From Treponema sp. (GTDB taxonomy: Bacteria > Spirochaetota > Spirochaetia > Treponematales > Breznakiellaceae): a DNA stretch of 64,000 bases. The notes under the pieces are model-generated. The model had not been told where the DNA came from. It made no database searches and was given only the letters and a program-made list of their open reading frames with translations. This document shows, one piece after another, positions 43,593-51,034 of this stretch (position 1 is the first letter of the stretch; each line of letters starts with the position of its first letter). Made by a program: the position numbers and the translations under genes. The DNA is taken from the NCBI GenBank assembly GCA_009777535.1, contig WRLP01000013.1, forward strand, positions 1-64,000, read 5' to 3'.

Positions 43593-44303
43593 ATGAAAAA
43601 AGCCGCTTTAGCCGCTGCTTGCGCGAACTATTTACTTTTGTTTGCGTCTGTTTTTTGTTTCGGGCAGACAAATTTTGCAAGGGGCGAGGAATTATTCATG
43701 AAAAACAGTCCCTCTGAGGCGCTTGTCTTCCTTGAAAATTCGATTGTTGATGATCCGGGCAATGTTAAGGCCTATTTGTATCTTGGGATTGTTTATGAAC
43801 AGCTTGACAGGGCAGATGAAGCAATTGCCGTTTACAGGCGGATAATGCCGCGGGCAGGAAATCTGACCGCCCAAACGGCAAATAATCTCGGAAATGTTTA
43901 TTTTAAGAGAGGAAATACCGAAGAGGCCCTGCAGTTCTATAACACTGCCATTGAAAGCGATATGTATTTTCCGTCTGCCTATCTTGGCAGGGCAAACGCA
44001 AAAATAAAAGCCGGCCTGCTGCGGGACGCTCTTTCGGATTACGACCAGTACCTGTTTTTGGAAAGGCAGTCGCCCCAGCGCGCCAGAATTGTGGAATTGA
44101 TGGACATTATTCGCGCGGAATTGGCCTCTGAAGAAAGAATGAGAATGCTTGCAGAGGAAGAAGAACGGCTGCGCGCAGAGCAGCGCCAGCGGCTGCTGGA
44201 CGAAATATCATCTTCTCTTCAGGCGGCTGTCGATTCCAGCCAGGGTCTTTCCTCAGGTGCCGAAGATGTCGAAGGCTATACAAGCGAATTTGAATTGGAG
44301 TAG
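43593..44303 (+). CDS. Secreted TPR protein
   Basis: The ATG at 43593, behind AATAAGG, gives 236 residues. A signal peptide (MKKAALAAACANYLLLFASV, cleavage near FCFGQ) is followed by three or four TPR units (ALVFLENSIVDDPGNVKAYL; LTAQTANNLGNVYFKRGNTE; ALQFYNTAIESDMYFPSAYL) and a charged Glu/Arg-rich helical tail. It would sit in the periplasm and bind protein partners. It is probably co-transcribed with the larger TPR gene that begins 8 bases after its stop. Confidence 0.85.
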   Translation: MKKAALAAACANYLLLFASVFCFGQTNFARGEELFMKNSPSEALVFLENSIVDDPGNVKAYLYLGIVYEQLDRADEAIAVYRRIMPRAGNLTAQTANNLGNVYFKRGNTEEALQFYNTAIESDMYFPSAYLGRANAKIKAGLLRDALSDYDQYLFLERQSPQRARIVELMDIIRAELASEERMRMLAEEEERLRAEQRQRLLDEISSSLQAAVDSSQGLSSGAEDVEGYTSEFELE

Positions 44304-44311
44304 GTAATAAT

Positions 44312-45955
44312 ATGGATAAGCGAAAATTAATCATTCTGATTGCCGCCGGCGCTGTCCTTCTGACAGTCTCCGGCATTATTTTCTATTCGTGCAGAAATAC
44401 CAGCGCTTCCAAAGCCCTGACGGCTGCGGAATCCAAAAGGCAAAACACTTTAAGGCTTGCCGCAAGTTATCTGGAAGCCGGGGAATATATGAGGGCTTTG
44501 GACCTTCTCGACGGGCTGTTGATTGATAACCCCGAAGATGCCGACGCCATGGCATTGCAGCGGCTTGTTTTTGCGGCGCAGCGCAGCATAAGTCTCGACG
44601 CGGAACCGGAGCCGGCATCAACACCGGAACCGGCTCCTGTGCCTGTTCCTGCGCCGGCACAGGTGCAGCGGACTGCCGCCCCAAGGGCGAGCGAGCCGGA
44701 CAGGGAGGCTGAGCGCAGGGCAGCGGACGCGGAAGCCGCCAGGATTGCCCTTGAACTGGCAAACGCGGCTGCTACCAGGGATCAGGAACAGGCGGTCAGC
44801 CATTACAATCAGGCGCTGCAAAAGCGCGACAGCGGCCGCCTGGATGAAGCAATCGCCGACTTAAAGGAAGCCATTCGCCTTGATCCGCGCAATTATATTT
44901 ATTCCCATGAACTTGGAAGAACCTTGTTTGCCGCCCGGCGCTACGCCGAGGCGCTGGAAGCATTCCAGACCGCGGTCAGGCAAAACCCGAATTTTGAACC
45001 GGCCTGGTACAATATGGGCGGAACCCTTGGGATTCTGAATCGTAATGATGAAGCCCTCGCCGCGTACCGAAGCGCTGTTTCCGTGAAGGGTGATTATTTT
45101 CCCGCTCACCGGGAAATCGGCAGGATACTTCTTGCAAGGGGAGATGCCAGGGGCGCTGTCGATTCTTTTAACAGGGCATTGCAGTACAGCCCCGGGGATT
45201 TGGCTACATTACGCGAAATCGGGGTCGCACAGTTCCAGACGGGCAGTTATGCCGCCGCTGAGGCTTCCTTTCAAAGGGTATTACAGGACGCGCCCCGCGA
45301 TGCGCAGACTTACTATAACATGGCCCTGGTAAAACTCGAGCTTGGAAAAACAGACGAAGCCCTGTTATTTGCAAAGCAGGCGGCGGACAGTAATCCTTCG
45401 AATGCGGTATACATGTATACCCTGGGCCTTGCGTGCGAAGCCTCCGGCGGTGTGGATGCTGCCATTGCGGCGTACATTAATGCCGCATCGCTTGATGCCA
45501 ATTATCTGCGTCCAAGGATCAATCTTGGAAGCCTCTACATTTCAAGAGGCATGCTGACAGAAGCCCAGCGTTATCTGAATGAAGCTCTCAGGATTGAAAG
45601 CAGTAACTTCGAGGTGAACAATAATCTGGGCGCAATGTACGCGAAAATGGAAAACTGGGTATCCAGCATTATGCATTACGAGAGGGCCTTGACTGCAGGG
45701 ACGAATAACCCCGTTGTCAGGCTGAACCTTGCCCGCGCGTATGTCGGTGCGGGTGATTTGCTGAAGGCGGAAAATTCCTACCAGGCGGTTCTTCGTCTGA
45801 CGCCGGACAACTGGGACGCCATGTTTGAACTTGGGAAGACCTGCGCCAGCCTTGGCAAAAAAGATGAGGCAAGGCGGTTTTTGTCCGAGCTTGTTAGGAG
45901 CAACGCCTCTTATCCGGGAAGACAGGAAGCCGAACGGATTATGGCGGGGCTTTAA
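44312..45955 (+). CDS. Membrane-anchored TPR protein with Pro/Ala-rich linker
   Basis: The 547-residue protein begins with an N-terminal membrane anchor (LIILIAAGAVLLTVSGIIF, residues 5-25), so the rest is extracytoplasmic. A short TPR-like region is followed by a low-complexity Pro/Ala/Glu linker (about residues 95-130), an Ala/Glu coiled stretch and about ten canonical TPR units (AIADLKEAIRLDPRNYIYS, ALEAFQTAVRQNPNFEPAW and onward to the end). TPR arrays are protein-binding scaffolds. It forms a pair with the upstream TPR protein, perhaps in envelope assembly. The convergent ABC transporter operon ends 15 bases downstream. Confidence 0.85.
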   Translation: MDKRKLIILIAAGAVLLTVSGIIFYSCRNTSASKALTAAESKRQNTLRLAASYLEAGEYMRALDLLDGLLIDNPEDADAMALQRLVFAAQRSISLDAEPEPASTPEPAPVPVPAPAQVQRTAAPRASEPDREAERRAADAEAARIALELANAAATRDQEQAVSHYNQALQKRDSGRLDEAIADLKEAIRLDPRNYIYSHELGRTLFAARRYAEALEAFQTAVRQNPNFEPAWYNMGGTLGILNRNDEALAAYRSAVSVKGDYFPAHREIGRILLARGDARGAVDSFNRALQYSPGDLATLREIGVAQFQTGSYAAAEASFQRVLQDAPRDAQTYYNMALVKLELGKTDEALLFAKQAADSNPSNAVYMYTLGLACEASGGVDAAIAAYINAASLDANYLRPRINLGSLYISRGMLTEAQRYLNEALRIESSNFEVNNNLGAMYAKMENWVSSIMHYERALTAGTNNPVVRLNLARAYVGAGDLLKAENSYQAVLRLTPDNWDAMFELGKTCASLGKKDEARRFLSELVRSNASYPGRQEAERIMAGL

Positions 45956-45970
45956 GACGGCAGACAAGCC

Positions 45971-46657
45971 TTAAAGGCGCACAATTCTGTCGCACAGGTA
46001 TTCCACAGCGCCTGTGTTATGCGAAATAAACAGTATGCCCAGTCCCAGGTTTTCATGCAGTTCACGGAAAAGATTAAGAATTTGCGCGCCGACCGAAACA
46101 TCAAGGGAACTGATCGCTTCATCGGCTATGAGCAGCTTCGGCTCCAAAATAAGGGCGCGGCCTATGCAGACACGCTGTTTTTGCCCTCCGGACAACTCAT
46201 TTACCATCCTTGATTTATAGGAAGGATCGAGCCCTACCTGCATCAGTATTTTATCAACCTTTTGGGCGCGTTCTTCCGGCGTGCCGATCCCGTGTATTAC
46301 AAGAGGCTCCTCAACAAGAACGCCGATTTTTTTTACCGGGTTAAGGGAAGTACCGGGATCCTGAAACACAATCTGAACCATCAATGACGGAGGCCTGTGG
46401 CGTTTCTGTTTCTGCTTTTGCCCATCAATAAAAATTTCTCCGGTATAATCAACAAGACCCAGAATGCAGCGGGCAAGTGTCGTTTTACCGCAGCCTGATT
46501 CACCTGTTAATCCCAAAATTTCGCCGTCGCACAGCCGGAGGCTGAAATTATTTAAAACAGGTTTAATTTCCTTTTTCCCGAACGGACCGAAACTCCGGCT
46601 GTAATAGGCAGTCGAGATCTCCCGGATATCAAGCAATGCATTGGAGATTTCAGGCAT
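45971..46657 (-). CDS. Peptide ABC transporter ATP-binding protein (DppF/OppF type)
   Basis: The 228-residue ATPase has Walker A GESGCGKTTLARC, the Q-loop FQDPGTSLNPVK, the ABC signature NELSGGQKQRVCIGRAL, Walker B LLIADEAISSLDV and the H-loop ILFISHNTG. It is shorter than most OppF proteins (about 320 aa): it stops soon after the H-loop and lacks the C-terminal oligopeptide cassette tail, which can hold an Fe-S ligand set. It would power the transporter together with the DppD-type partner. It is the last gene of the five-gene operon and overlaps its neighbour by 8 bases. Confidence 0.93.
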   Translation of the reverse strand: MPEISNALLDIREISTAYYSRSFGPFGKKEIKPVLNNFSLRLCDGEILGLTGESGCGKTTLARCILGLVDYTGEIFIDGQKQKQKRHRPPSLMVQIVFQDPGTSLNPVKKIGVLVEEPLVIHGIGTPEERAQKVDKILMQVGLDPSYKSRMVNELSGGQKQRVCIGRALILEPKLLIADEAISSLDVSVGAQILNLFRELHENLGLGILFISHNTGAVEYLCDRIVRL

Positions 46658-47663
46658 TAAAACCTCCCTGCACAGGCTGCGCTGTAAAATTGGCTGAAAA
46701 ACAGCGAACCTTGTGTGTGCCGCTCAAATCGATTGCCGGCGGGAATTCGGCAATGCATGGGGGCAGCACTCCGGGGCACCGCGGAACAAACGGACAACAT
46801 GGAAAAATATCCCTTATCGAAGGAATTTTCCCCGGTACATTGGCAAGCGGCCTGCCTCTTTGTTCCCTGTCCGGAATGGCGCCGATTAATCCCCTTGTGT
46901 ATGGATGAAATGGAGTATTAAATATTTTTTCCGCCGTGCCTTCTTCAACTATTCTGCCTGAATACATTATCAAAAGACGGCTGCAAAATTTCCGCATCAG
47001 TGAAAGATCATGCGATATGAAAAGTATTGCCGTGCCGAAGCGCCGGTTTATTTCCAGAAGCAATGAAAGAATCTGCTGCTGGTTTGCCTCGTCCAGGGCA
47101 GTTGTAGGTTCGTCGGCAATCAGAAGCCTGGGGCGGCAAATTGCTGCAATGGCAATCATCACCCGCTGGCACATGCCGCCGGAAAGCTGATGCGGATATT
47201 TATTGTAAATAATTTCAGGATCTGAAAAACCAAGTTTAGAAAGCATGTCCAGTGCCAGAGCATACCTTTCCTTTTTATCGCTGTGCCCGTGAAGCTTAAG
47301 GGTTTCGGTAATTTGCCTTCCGGCTTTCATCAGGGGGTTCAGGCACTGCCGCGCTTCCTGGAAAATTATCGAAATATCCTTTCCCCTTACATGACAGAGT
47401 TCTTTTTCGCCAAGTTTTGTTAAAGAGATGCTTTCGCCCTTTTCTTCCGGCTTGAACAAAATTTCACCGTTCAGAATTATTTTGTTATCTGACAATAAAC
47501 CGGAAATGGAAAGGGCTGTCAGGGTTTTGCCGGAGCCGGATTCTCCTGCAAGACCGAGAATTTCCCCAGGTTCAATTTTAAAACTGATATTATTTACTGC
47601 AGTAAGAAATTCTCTGCGCTCTTTAAGGGCGATTGTTAAACTGCGGACCTCAAGCAATGCCAT
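46650..47663 (-). CDS. Peptide ABC transporter ATP-binding protein (DppD/OppD type)
   Basis: I use the ATG at 47663 behind GGAG (337 residues), which overlaps the permease gene by 14 bases; a longer upstream frame is unlikely. Motifs: Walker A GESGSGKTLTALS, Q-loop IFQEARQCLNPLM, signature HQLSGGMCQRVMIAIA, Walker B RLLIADEPTTALD, H-loop ILFISHDLSLM. The C-terminal oligopeptide tail has the conserved cysteines (FPCCPFVPRCPGVLPPC) that in family members bind an Fe-S cluster. It pairs with the DppF-type ATPase. Confidence 0.94.
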   Translation of the reverse strand: MALLEVRSLTIALKERREFLTAVNNISFKIEPGEILGLAGESGSGKTLTALSISGLLSDNKIILNGEILFKPEEKGESISLTKLGEKELCHVRGKDISIIFQEARQCLNPLMKAGRQITETLKLHGHSDKKERYALALDMLSKLGFSDPEIIYNKYPHQLSGGMCQRVMIAIAAICRPRLLIADEPTTALDEANQQQILSLLLEINRRFGTAILFISHDLSLMRKFCSRLLIMYSGRIVEEGTAEKIFNTPFHPYTRGLIGAIPDREQRGRPLANVPGKIPSIRDIFPCCPFVPRCPGVLPPCIAEFPPAIDLSGTHKVRCFSANFTAQPVQGGFNA

Positions 47664-48459
47664 GCCGCTCTCCAAGCCGCCGGATGCCTTCGCCCAGGCA
47701 ATGAAAAGCAATTACCGTCAGCATTATGAATGCTCCCGGAACAAGGGCGCACCACGGGGCGTTAAAAAGAAAGTTTTGTGATTCGGAAAGCATGCGTCCC
47801 CAGGAAGGCACCGGCGGCTGAATTCCCAGCCCAAGGTAACTCATGGCGGACTCGGCCAGGATTGCGTTGGAGAGCCCCAGTACCGAGGCGGAGAGCAGCG
47901 AGGGAACAAGGTTTGGCAGAATGTGAATAAAGATGATACGCACAGGGCTTGCCCCGATTATCTTTTCTGCCAGTACAAAGCCGGTGGTTTTGTACTGCAA
48001 AGCCCCAGATCGCATAATGCGTGTATAACTTGGGATAAAAATTATCAGCAGGGCCGTAAATAGCGTAAACTGGCTGTTGTCCAGGAGGGCTACCATCATA
48101 AGGGCAAGGAGTATTCCGGGAAACGAGCTTATGGTATCCATTACACGCATAATTATTTCACCGGTAATTCCGCCCGTATAACCGGCAAAAAGCCCCAGCA
48201 CGCTTCCGATTGCCGCAGCGGCCGCTACAGTACATACGGCAAGCAAAATTGTGTATCTGCCCCCGATCATGACTCTGGAAAAAATGTCGCGTCCGAAGTT
48301 GTCTGTTCCGAAAATGTGCCGGATGCCGGGGGGAAGAAAACGCTTTTGAGTATCCATTAGATTGTAATCGAAGGGAACCCAAAACAGGCTTAGTAACGCA
48401 AGGGCGATTATGATAAAGCAAAGAACAGCGCCGATTTTCAATTCAATATTAAGCCTCAT
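47650..48459 (-). CDS. Peptide ABC transporter permease (DppC/OppC type)
   Basis: The 269-residue permease has about six membrane helices and the DppC start (HIFGTDNFGRDIFSRVMIGG) followed by TILLAVCTVAAAAAIGSVLG. The EAA loop reads AEKIIGASPVRIIFIHILPN, the contact to the ATPases, followed by LAESAMSYLGLGIQPPVPSW. It forms the pore with the DppB-type partner. The gene starts 21 bases after that partner's stop and overlaps the ATPase start. Confidence 0.94.
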   Translation of the reverse strand: MRLNIELKIGAVLCFIIIALALLSLFWVPFDYNLMDTQKRFLPPGIRHIFGTDNFGRDIFSRVMIGGRYTILLAVCTVAAAAAIGSVLGLFAGYTGGITGEIIMRVMDTISSFPGILLALMMVALLDNSQFTLFTALLIIFIPSYTRIMRSGALQYKTTGFVLAEKIIGASPVRIIFIHILPNLVPSLLSASVLGLSNAILAESAMSYLGLGIQPPVPSWGRMLSESQNFLFNAPWCALVPGAFIMLTVIAFHCLGEGIRRLGERHGIA

Positions 48460-48480
48460 CGGGAAAACCTCATATTGATC

Positions 48481-49437
48481 TTACGCTCTTTGTTTTTCCA
48501 GATTGATTCTGGGATCGATAATTTGAATTGTTATATCTGCCAGTGTATTGGCGGCGACAACAATGAACGCAATGTATACAACAAGAGCCTGTATCAGGGG
48601 ATAATCCCTGGAACTTATCGCCATGATAAGCAGCCGTCCTATTCCGGGAATGTTAAAAACCTGTTCGATTACAATGCTGCCGGAAAAAACCTCTGCGACA
48701 ATCATTGCAAGCACGGTAACCGACGGAACAAGGGCGTTCTTCAATACATGGCGGCGGAGAATTTGCCGCCTTCCGGCTCCCTTGCTGCGTGCTGTTCTGG
48801 CATAGTCGCTTTTCTGTTCTTTCAGCAGGGAGCCTCTTAAAAATTTTACCATAACGGCGGCGTTTGGAACGGCTATCGCCAGCGCCGGAAAACACAGGCA
48901 TCCTATAAAACCAATAAAATTTTCACGCCAGTCTATGTAAACGCCGGGAGTAAAAAGCCGCAGCCCAAGTCCGAAAATCCAGATAAAAAGCAGCCCAAGA
49001 AAAAATCCCGGCAGACCAACGCCGACAGCGGTAAGTATATTTACCGTGCGGTCAAGGCGGCCCCCTTCGCGCCGTACCGAAAAAAGAGCGGCAGGTACGG
49101 ATATTAACAGTATAAAAATGAGGGAAAGGGAAGCCAGGGCGAAAGTAACGGGAAGCCTTAATTTGATTAAAGCTGATATGGATTCCCCCCGGAAACGCAG
49201 TGAATTCCCGAGACTGCCGGAAAAAAACCCGCCCAGCCAGCCCAGGTAGCGCTCATGCAGGCTTTTGTTCAGCCCAAGTTCTTCGCGTAACAGTTCAAGC
49301 TGCTGCGCCGAAGCTTCCGTACCGGCAATAAGGCTCGCAGGATCCCCCTTTATTACGCTGAAGGCAAGAAAACAGAAAACTGAAACCAGAAACAGCGTAA
49401 TAACTGTTACAACGAGCCTTTTTAAAATATAGACCAC
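48481..49437 (-). CDS. Peptide ABC transporter permease (DppB/OppB type)
   Basis: The 318-residue membrane protein begins with the typical YILKRLVVTVITLFLVSVFC and the extracytoplasmic loop ELGLNKSLHERYLGWLGGFF followed by GSLGNSLRFRGE. The EAA motif is ARTARSKGAGRRQILRRHVL. It has about six helices. The ATG shares one base with the substrate-binding protein stop, so it is coupled to that gene. It is one half of the transport channel. Confidence 0.94.
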   Translation of the reverse strand: MVYILKRLVVTVITLFLVSVFCFLAFSVIKGDPASLIAGTEASAQQLELLREELGLNKSLHERYLGWLGGFFSGSLGNSLRFRGESISALIKLRLPVTFALASLSLIFILLISVPAALFSVRREGGRLDRTVNILTAVGVGLPGFFLGLLFIWIFGLGLRLFTPGVYIDWRENFIGFIGCLCFPALAIAVPNAAVMVKFLRGSLLKEQKSDYARTARSKGAGRRQILRRHVLKNALVPSVTVLAMIVAEVFSGSIVIEQVFNIPGIGRLLIMAISSRDYPLIQALVVYIAFIVVAANTLADITIQIIDPRINLEKQRA

Positions 49438-50957
49438 TATTTCCCCGCTCCGTGAATTGAAGCGAAATCGATTACATACAACGGATAATTTTTAATTCCT
49501 GCATAAACGCCGCCGCGGAATGCCTTAAAGTAAAAAATATCCTGAATATAAACACTTGCCGCATTTGCAACAATTATCCGCTGGGCTTCTCTGTAAAGTT
49601 CAGCGCGTTTTTCATCATCAATCTCCGTAAGTGCGGCGTCGTATACCCTGTCGTAATCATTATTGCTAAAATTGATAAAGTTGCTGCCGGCATCACTGTG
49701 GTAACGAGACAGGAAACTCCGAGGAGAGACATTCGTGCTGTCAAGCGAAATTATAGTTGCCTGATACTGCCGCTGCCGGTAGACACCAGACAGCCAGCTT
49801 GCCCAGTCCACCAGCTTAATGCTTGCCTGGACGCCTATTTTTGCAAGCTGGCTTACAATTACCTGGGCGGTATCTACATGCATTGTATAATTGGAAGGAA
49901 CTGTTATTTCCAGCGGCAAAACCTGCCCGCCTTCCCCATAGCCTGCTTCCGCCAGGAGTGCACGCGCACGATCAGGATCATAACTGTAAAACCCGGTGAG
50001 CGATGGTTCGTAGTATGCGGATAAGCCCGGAATGAGCGGACTGCCAGACGGCTCGCCCATTCCAAAAAAGGCGGCGTCAATAATTCCACTAACATCAATG
50101 CCGTAATTAATGGCCTGTCTTACCCTAATATCATTCAGCGGAGCGGCCGCATTATTCAGTGCGAGAAGCTGAACAGAGGCGGAAGGACTGTGAATTAAAT
50201 CAAATTGTTTTGGATCCATCTGGCTGATCAGGGAGCCTGTGATGCTTGCACCGTCAATGCCGCCCCCCATCAGGCCCGGAAGCAGCGCATCAGTATCCGC
50301 AAGGAATACAATGGTTAGCTTTTCAATGACGGGCAAATTTTCAATATCCGGCTCCCGCCAGTAATCATTAAATCTTTTCATCTCCAGGGATTGCTGAACG
50401 TTGTAACTTTCAAGCATGAACGGTCCTGTTCCCGTAACATTTTTCTCGCGTTCTGTATTATCCGCCCTGACTATCCCAATGGAAGCGTAAGATAAAAATT
50501 CCGGATCGGGATTTTTCAGAATAACCCTAATGCGGTTTTCATCAGGAATTTCGATTCTATCAATATTGCTGATGCCCTCGAAGCCGGATGCTGCGGCGGT
50601 TTCCAGGCTGAACTTTACATCGGCGGAATTCAACAGGGAGCCGTCGTGGAAGCGTATCCCCTGGCGCAGCCTGAAATCGTATACAAGACCGTCCTGTTCA
50701 ATTGTCCACGAAACCGCGATACAGGGCTGCATTCTGCCGTCAGTATCCGGTTTTACCAGCCCCTCGAAGATATTGAAGAGTATTGTCCTGCCATCGGCTG
50801 AATTCGCGGGGTTTAGCGGATCGAGTGTGGCCGGTTCGCTGGTAAAACCATAGCGCATTTCCAGCATTTGATGAGTAACATTGGCGCTCTCGCGGCGTCC
50901 GCACGACAGAAGCAGCAAGAGAGACACTGTTGCTGCGAATATTTTGCTTTTCTTCAT
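49437..50957 (-). CDS. Peptide-type ABC transporter substrate-binding lipoprotein (SBP_bac_5)
   Basis: The 506-residue protein has a lipoprotein signal (KIFAATVSLLLLLSC, Cys at about residue 19). The mature part matches family 5 binding proteins: RYGFTSEPATLDPLNPA at the start, ILFNIFEGLVKPDTDGRMQP, IRFHDGSLLNSADVKFSLE, and later VRQAINYGIDVSGI and YSYDPDRARALLAEAGYG. Such proteins capture peptides, nickel or sugars outside the membrane. The substrate cannot be read from sequence. It leads the five-gene operon. No strong ribosome site precedes the ATG. Confidence 0.94.
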   Translation of the reverse strand: MKKSKIFAATVSLLLLLSCGRRESANVTHQMLEMRYGFTSEPATLDPLNPANSADGRTILFNIFEGLVKPDTDGRMQPCIAVSWTIEQDGLVYDFRLRQGIRFHDGSLLNSADVKFSLETAAASGFEGISNIDRIEIPDENRIRVILKNPDPEFLSYASIGIVRADNTEREKNVTGTGPFMLESYNVQQSLEMKRFNDYWREPDIENLPVIEKLTIVFLADTDALLPGLMGGGIDGASITGSLISQMDPKQFDLIHSPSASVQLLALNNAAAPLNDIRVRQAINYGIDVSGIIDAAFFGMGEPSGSPLIPGLSAYYEPSLTGFYSYDPDRARALLAEAGYGEGGQVLPLEITVPSNYTMHVDTAQVIVSQLAKIGVQASIKLVDWASWLSGVYRQRQYQATIISLDSTNVSPRSFLSRYHSDAGSNFINFSNNDYDRVYDAALTEIDDEKRAELYREAQRIIVANAASVYIQDIFYFKAFRGGVYAGIKNYPLYVIDFASIHGAGK

Positions 50958-51034
50958 AATTTATCATTATAGTCAATAAGAAGGGAAATTGGGAGTGGGG
51001 AAGGCACTCTTATGCCGATAATTAAAGTTATATT